A DNA stretch of 64,000 bases from G963662655 sp963666875 (GTDB taxonomy: Bacteria; Cloacimonadota; Cloacimonadia; Cloacimonadales; JAIOQZ01). The stretch spans positions 21,628 through 85,627 of the forward strand of contig CAXXPU010000002.1 in assembly GCA_963666875.2 (NCBI GenBank), read 5' to 3'. This document shows, one piece after another, positions 62,488-64,000 of this stretch. Each line of letters starts with the position of its first letter. Within the stretch, counting starts at the first letter, position 1. The notes under the pieces are model-generated. The model was not told the origin of the DNA. It did no database searches and was given only the letters and a program-made list of their open reading frames with translations. Both the position numbers and the translations under genes were made by a program.

Positions 62488-62504
62488 AACAATTGTCGTG
62501 CCAA
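62488..62504 (-). promoter_or_regulatory. Sigma-54 promoter of the PDZ-barrel gene
   Basis: On the minus strand TTGGCACGACAATTGTT matches the consensus TTGGCACG-N4-TTGCW at all defined positions but one (T for C in the -12 box), with GG and GT ten bases apart. The predicted transcript would start about 40 bases before the ATG at 62437. Confidence 0.7.
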
Positions 62505-62666
62505 TCGCTTCTCATCATCATATCCTACATGGCTGCAAATAGACATAGTATTAGATAGTGCATACCGATTTGTCGATACCTTGCTGGATAGTAATGATAT
62601 AATCATGATTTCGATCATATCAATATCGTATGATACGTGTGGAAATAATCGATTGTGCTACCTCCG

Positions 62667-63177
62667 TCAGAACGGTTCAAACCGGTTGCGATTCTCCAAA
62701 AGCGCACCTTCCGCCTCCTTCTCGATACGGATGCAGGTCGTCGTAATGTTTCGTGTCTCCCACTCCGGACAAGGACGTGTGGAAAAGCAGCTTTCAACTC
62801 CGAAGACGTCGGTCTCTTCCGCGCATTTGCGATAGTGCTCGAACGCGTTCTTCTCCAGAAGTAGCACCCGTGGAAATCGCCGAAAACAGGATTTGCTTGT
62901 CCGCGATCCGTTCGATCAGTGTTTCGGTGATCATCGGATTGCTTCGAGATATCCTGCAACTCAACCTTGTTGAGTGGCTTACCAGCGGAAAGATCATTGA
63001 AATATTCTCAGAAGATAATTGAAATGCCGTTTCTCTTCTTCGATCCTCAGTGCTCGAAGAATTTCGCTTACCTCGGGATCCGAGGCGTTACCGATGAGCA
63101 GCTTCATAGAGTGTTATACTTTCCAGCTCACCTTTCATGCCACCTTTCAAGGCCTCGAGATATTTTTCTTTGAGCAT
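62667..63177 (-). pseudogene. Rubrerythrin/ferritin-like gene broken by several frameshifts
   Basis: AAGGAGATAGCG precedes ATG 63177 and the start MLKEKYLEALKGGMKGELES. The coding sense then moves between frames: DPEVSEILRALRIEEEKRHF, later ITETLIERIADKQILFSAIS, then EKNAFEHYRKCAEETD and IEKEAEGALLENRNRFEPF. Joined, these read as a ferritin-like four-helix protein of about 170 residues with the family pattern of E..H pairs. At least three single-base shifts are needed. It is either a true pseudogene or an error-rich stretch of assembly. Confidence 0.7.
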
Positions 63178-63445
63178 CGCTATCTCCTTTTTTCCGGTTA
63201 ATATTCCGATGCAAAGTGACGATACAGTAACAGGATCGACAGGCGTCAAGACAAACCTCTTGACAGAAAAAGTTTTGTATCCGATTCTATCCTTCGTGAA
63301 GGGATAAGAGAATAGGGCGATTTTTCCGTTCAAGAAAGAAAAAAAGTATAAAAAAAAACGTGACAAAAAGAAGGATAATATCTATCTTATCTTCAGAAGG
63401 GTCTAAGTAACCTGTAATGTCCCAGGTTGTAATAAGGAGAGAGCC

Positions 63446-64000
63446 ATGAAACGAACGCTCCCGATGGTAATTGTAATGGGTCTTGTCGCGATTTCCCTGA
63501 GTGCGCTCAGTGTGAAATTTCCAGGGTGTCGAATACACCGTTGCGACTACCGAACTGTACGATGTCAACGATAATGGTCTTTCCGATTTCTATGCCCGGA
63601 CGCCCAATAACGGTATCCTGCCTCCTGTTCGAACAAGCGGACTGACCGATTCGGACATTTATGAACGAATCACCGAAGCCAGCTGAACACAACAACACGG
63701 AGGAACCAGACGGGACACGAATGTGGTAACGTCGATCTGAAGCCACCGCCACCGCCACCGCCACCACCACCGGATATCGATGTCCTGCGTGCCGGATCAA
63801 CGGAAGCATTATCCGAATCCGTTCAATCCAGGCACCTATATCCGGTTCGATCTGAACCAACCCGCTCTCGTGAAGGTCTCGATCTACAACCAGCGCGGTC
63901 AGTTGGTTACAGATCTGGTGAAAGACGCACTCGGTGACGGTACGCATGAATTCTACTGGAATGGCAAAGACAACTCCGGCAAAGGCGTTGCCAGCGGAAT
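63446..64000 (+). pseudogene. Secreted protein with Por-type tail, frameshifted, 3' end outside window
   Basis: AAGGAGAGAGCC precedes ATG 63446, which opens a signal peptide (KRTLPMVIVMGLVAISLSA). The frame breaks after SVKF at an AAATTT run; one base fewer would continue FQGVEYTVATTELYDVNDNG. A further shift near 63685 is needed to reach a Pro-rich linker (VDLKPPPPPP), and another near 63800 to reach HYPNPFNPGTYIRFDL and the FlgD-like tail VSIYNQRGQLVTDLV, open to the window edge. The tail type equals that of the subtilase at 12312. The breaks may be real decay or indel errors. Confidence 0.7.

Noticed and set aside
63507..63947. A 146-codon minus-strand frame near the right edge
   Set aside because: It opposes the frameshifted Por-tail gene, whose plus-strand motifs (YPNPFNP, FlgD-like tail) are unmistakable.

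Overview
The window reads as a chromosome segment of a motile, Gram-negative, free-living bacterium of an uncultured FCB-type or neighbouring candidate phylum (inference). It encodes an Omp85/BamA assembly protein and KDO-8-phosphate synthase, so it has an LPS-type outer membrane. A large subtilase carries a FlgD-like/Por-type C-terminal tail, and a frameshifted gene at the right edge carries the same kind of tail. There are several lipoproteins and a nearly complete flagellar export, hook and motor operon. No ribosomal RNA is present, so no finer taxonomy is claimed.

Left part (0-30 kb): the end of an L-asparaginase gene, a GT4 glycosyltransferase, an orphan OmpR-type regulator and a block of nested palindromic repeats. 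A two-gene heterodimeric ABC exporter follows, preceded by a 32-codon leader ORF and two terminators linked by an overlapping antiterminator; this looks like ribosome-mediated attenuation. Next are an AT-rich, apparently foreign gene for a membrane-anchored PIN-like protein, bamA, a secreted subtilase, an RlpA lipoprotein, a REC-plus-phosphoacceptor protein and a STAS-kinase fusion (possibly one signalling operon), a HAD phosphatase with a TGS-uridine kinase, a DUF1232 protein, lipoproteins, a secreted SagB-type oxidoreductase, a DksA-like protein, a small glycogen-binding-type protein and leuS.

Middle (30-48 kb): leuS is separated from the flagellar operon by about 3.5 kb of mobile DNA. This holds an intact IS1182-type element and a second element with 65-bp terminal inverted repeats whose interior contains an IS110-type recombinase and a structured 5' region that could encode a bridge RNA. 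A good sigma-54 promoter then precedes fliJ-motE-fliK-flgD-TIGR02530-flgE-flbD-motAB-fliLMNOPQR plus two small membrane proteins. FliK contains six 114-bp tandem repeats.

Right part (48-64 kb): kdsA, a PAS sensor kinase, tig-clpP-clpX with a tRNA-Leu, a TPR protein, SppA, and an operon of PDZ-barrel protein, DUF4390-like protein, NtrY-like kinase and NtrC-type sigma-54 activator. The PDZ gene has its own near-consensus sigma-54 site, so the NtrC protein is a plausible activator of it and perhaps of the flagellar operon. The last 1.4 kb holds two genes (a rubrerythrin-like protein and a tail-bearing secreted protein) that are readable only across several frameshifts.

At least four families of dispersed palindromes occur in the intergenic spaces, often inserted into one another.
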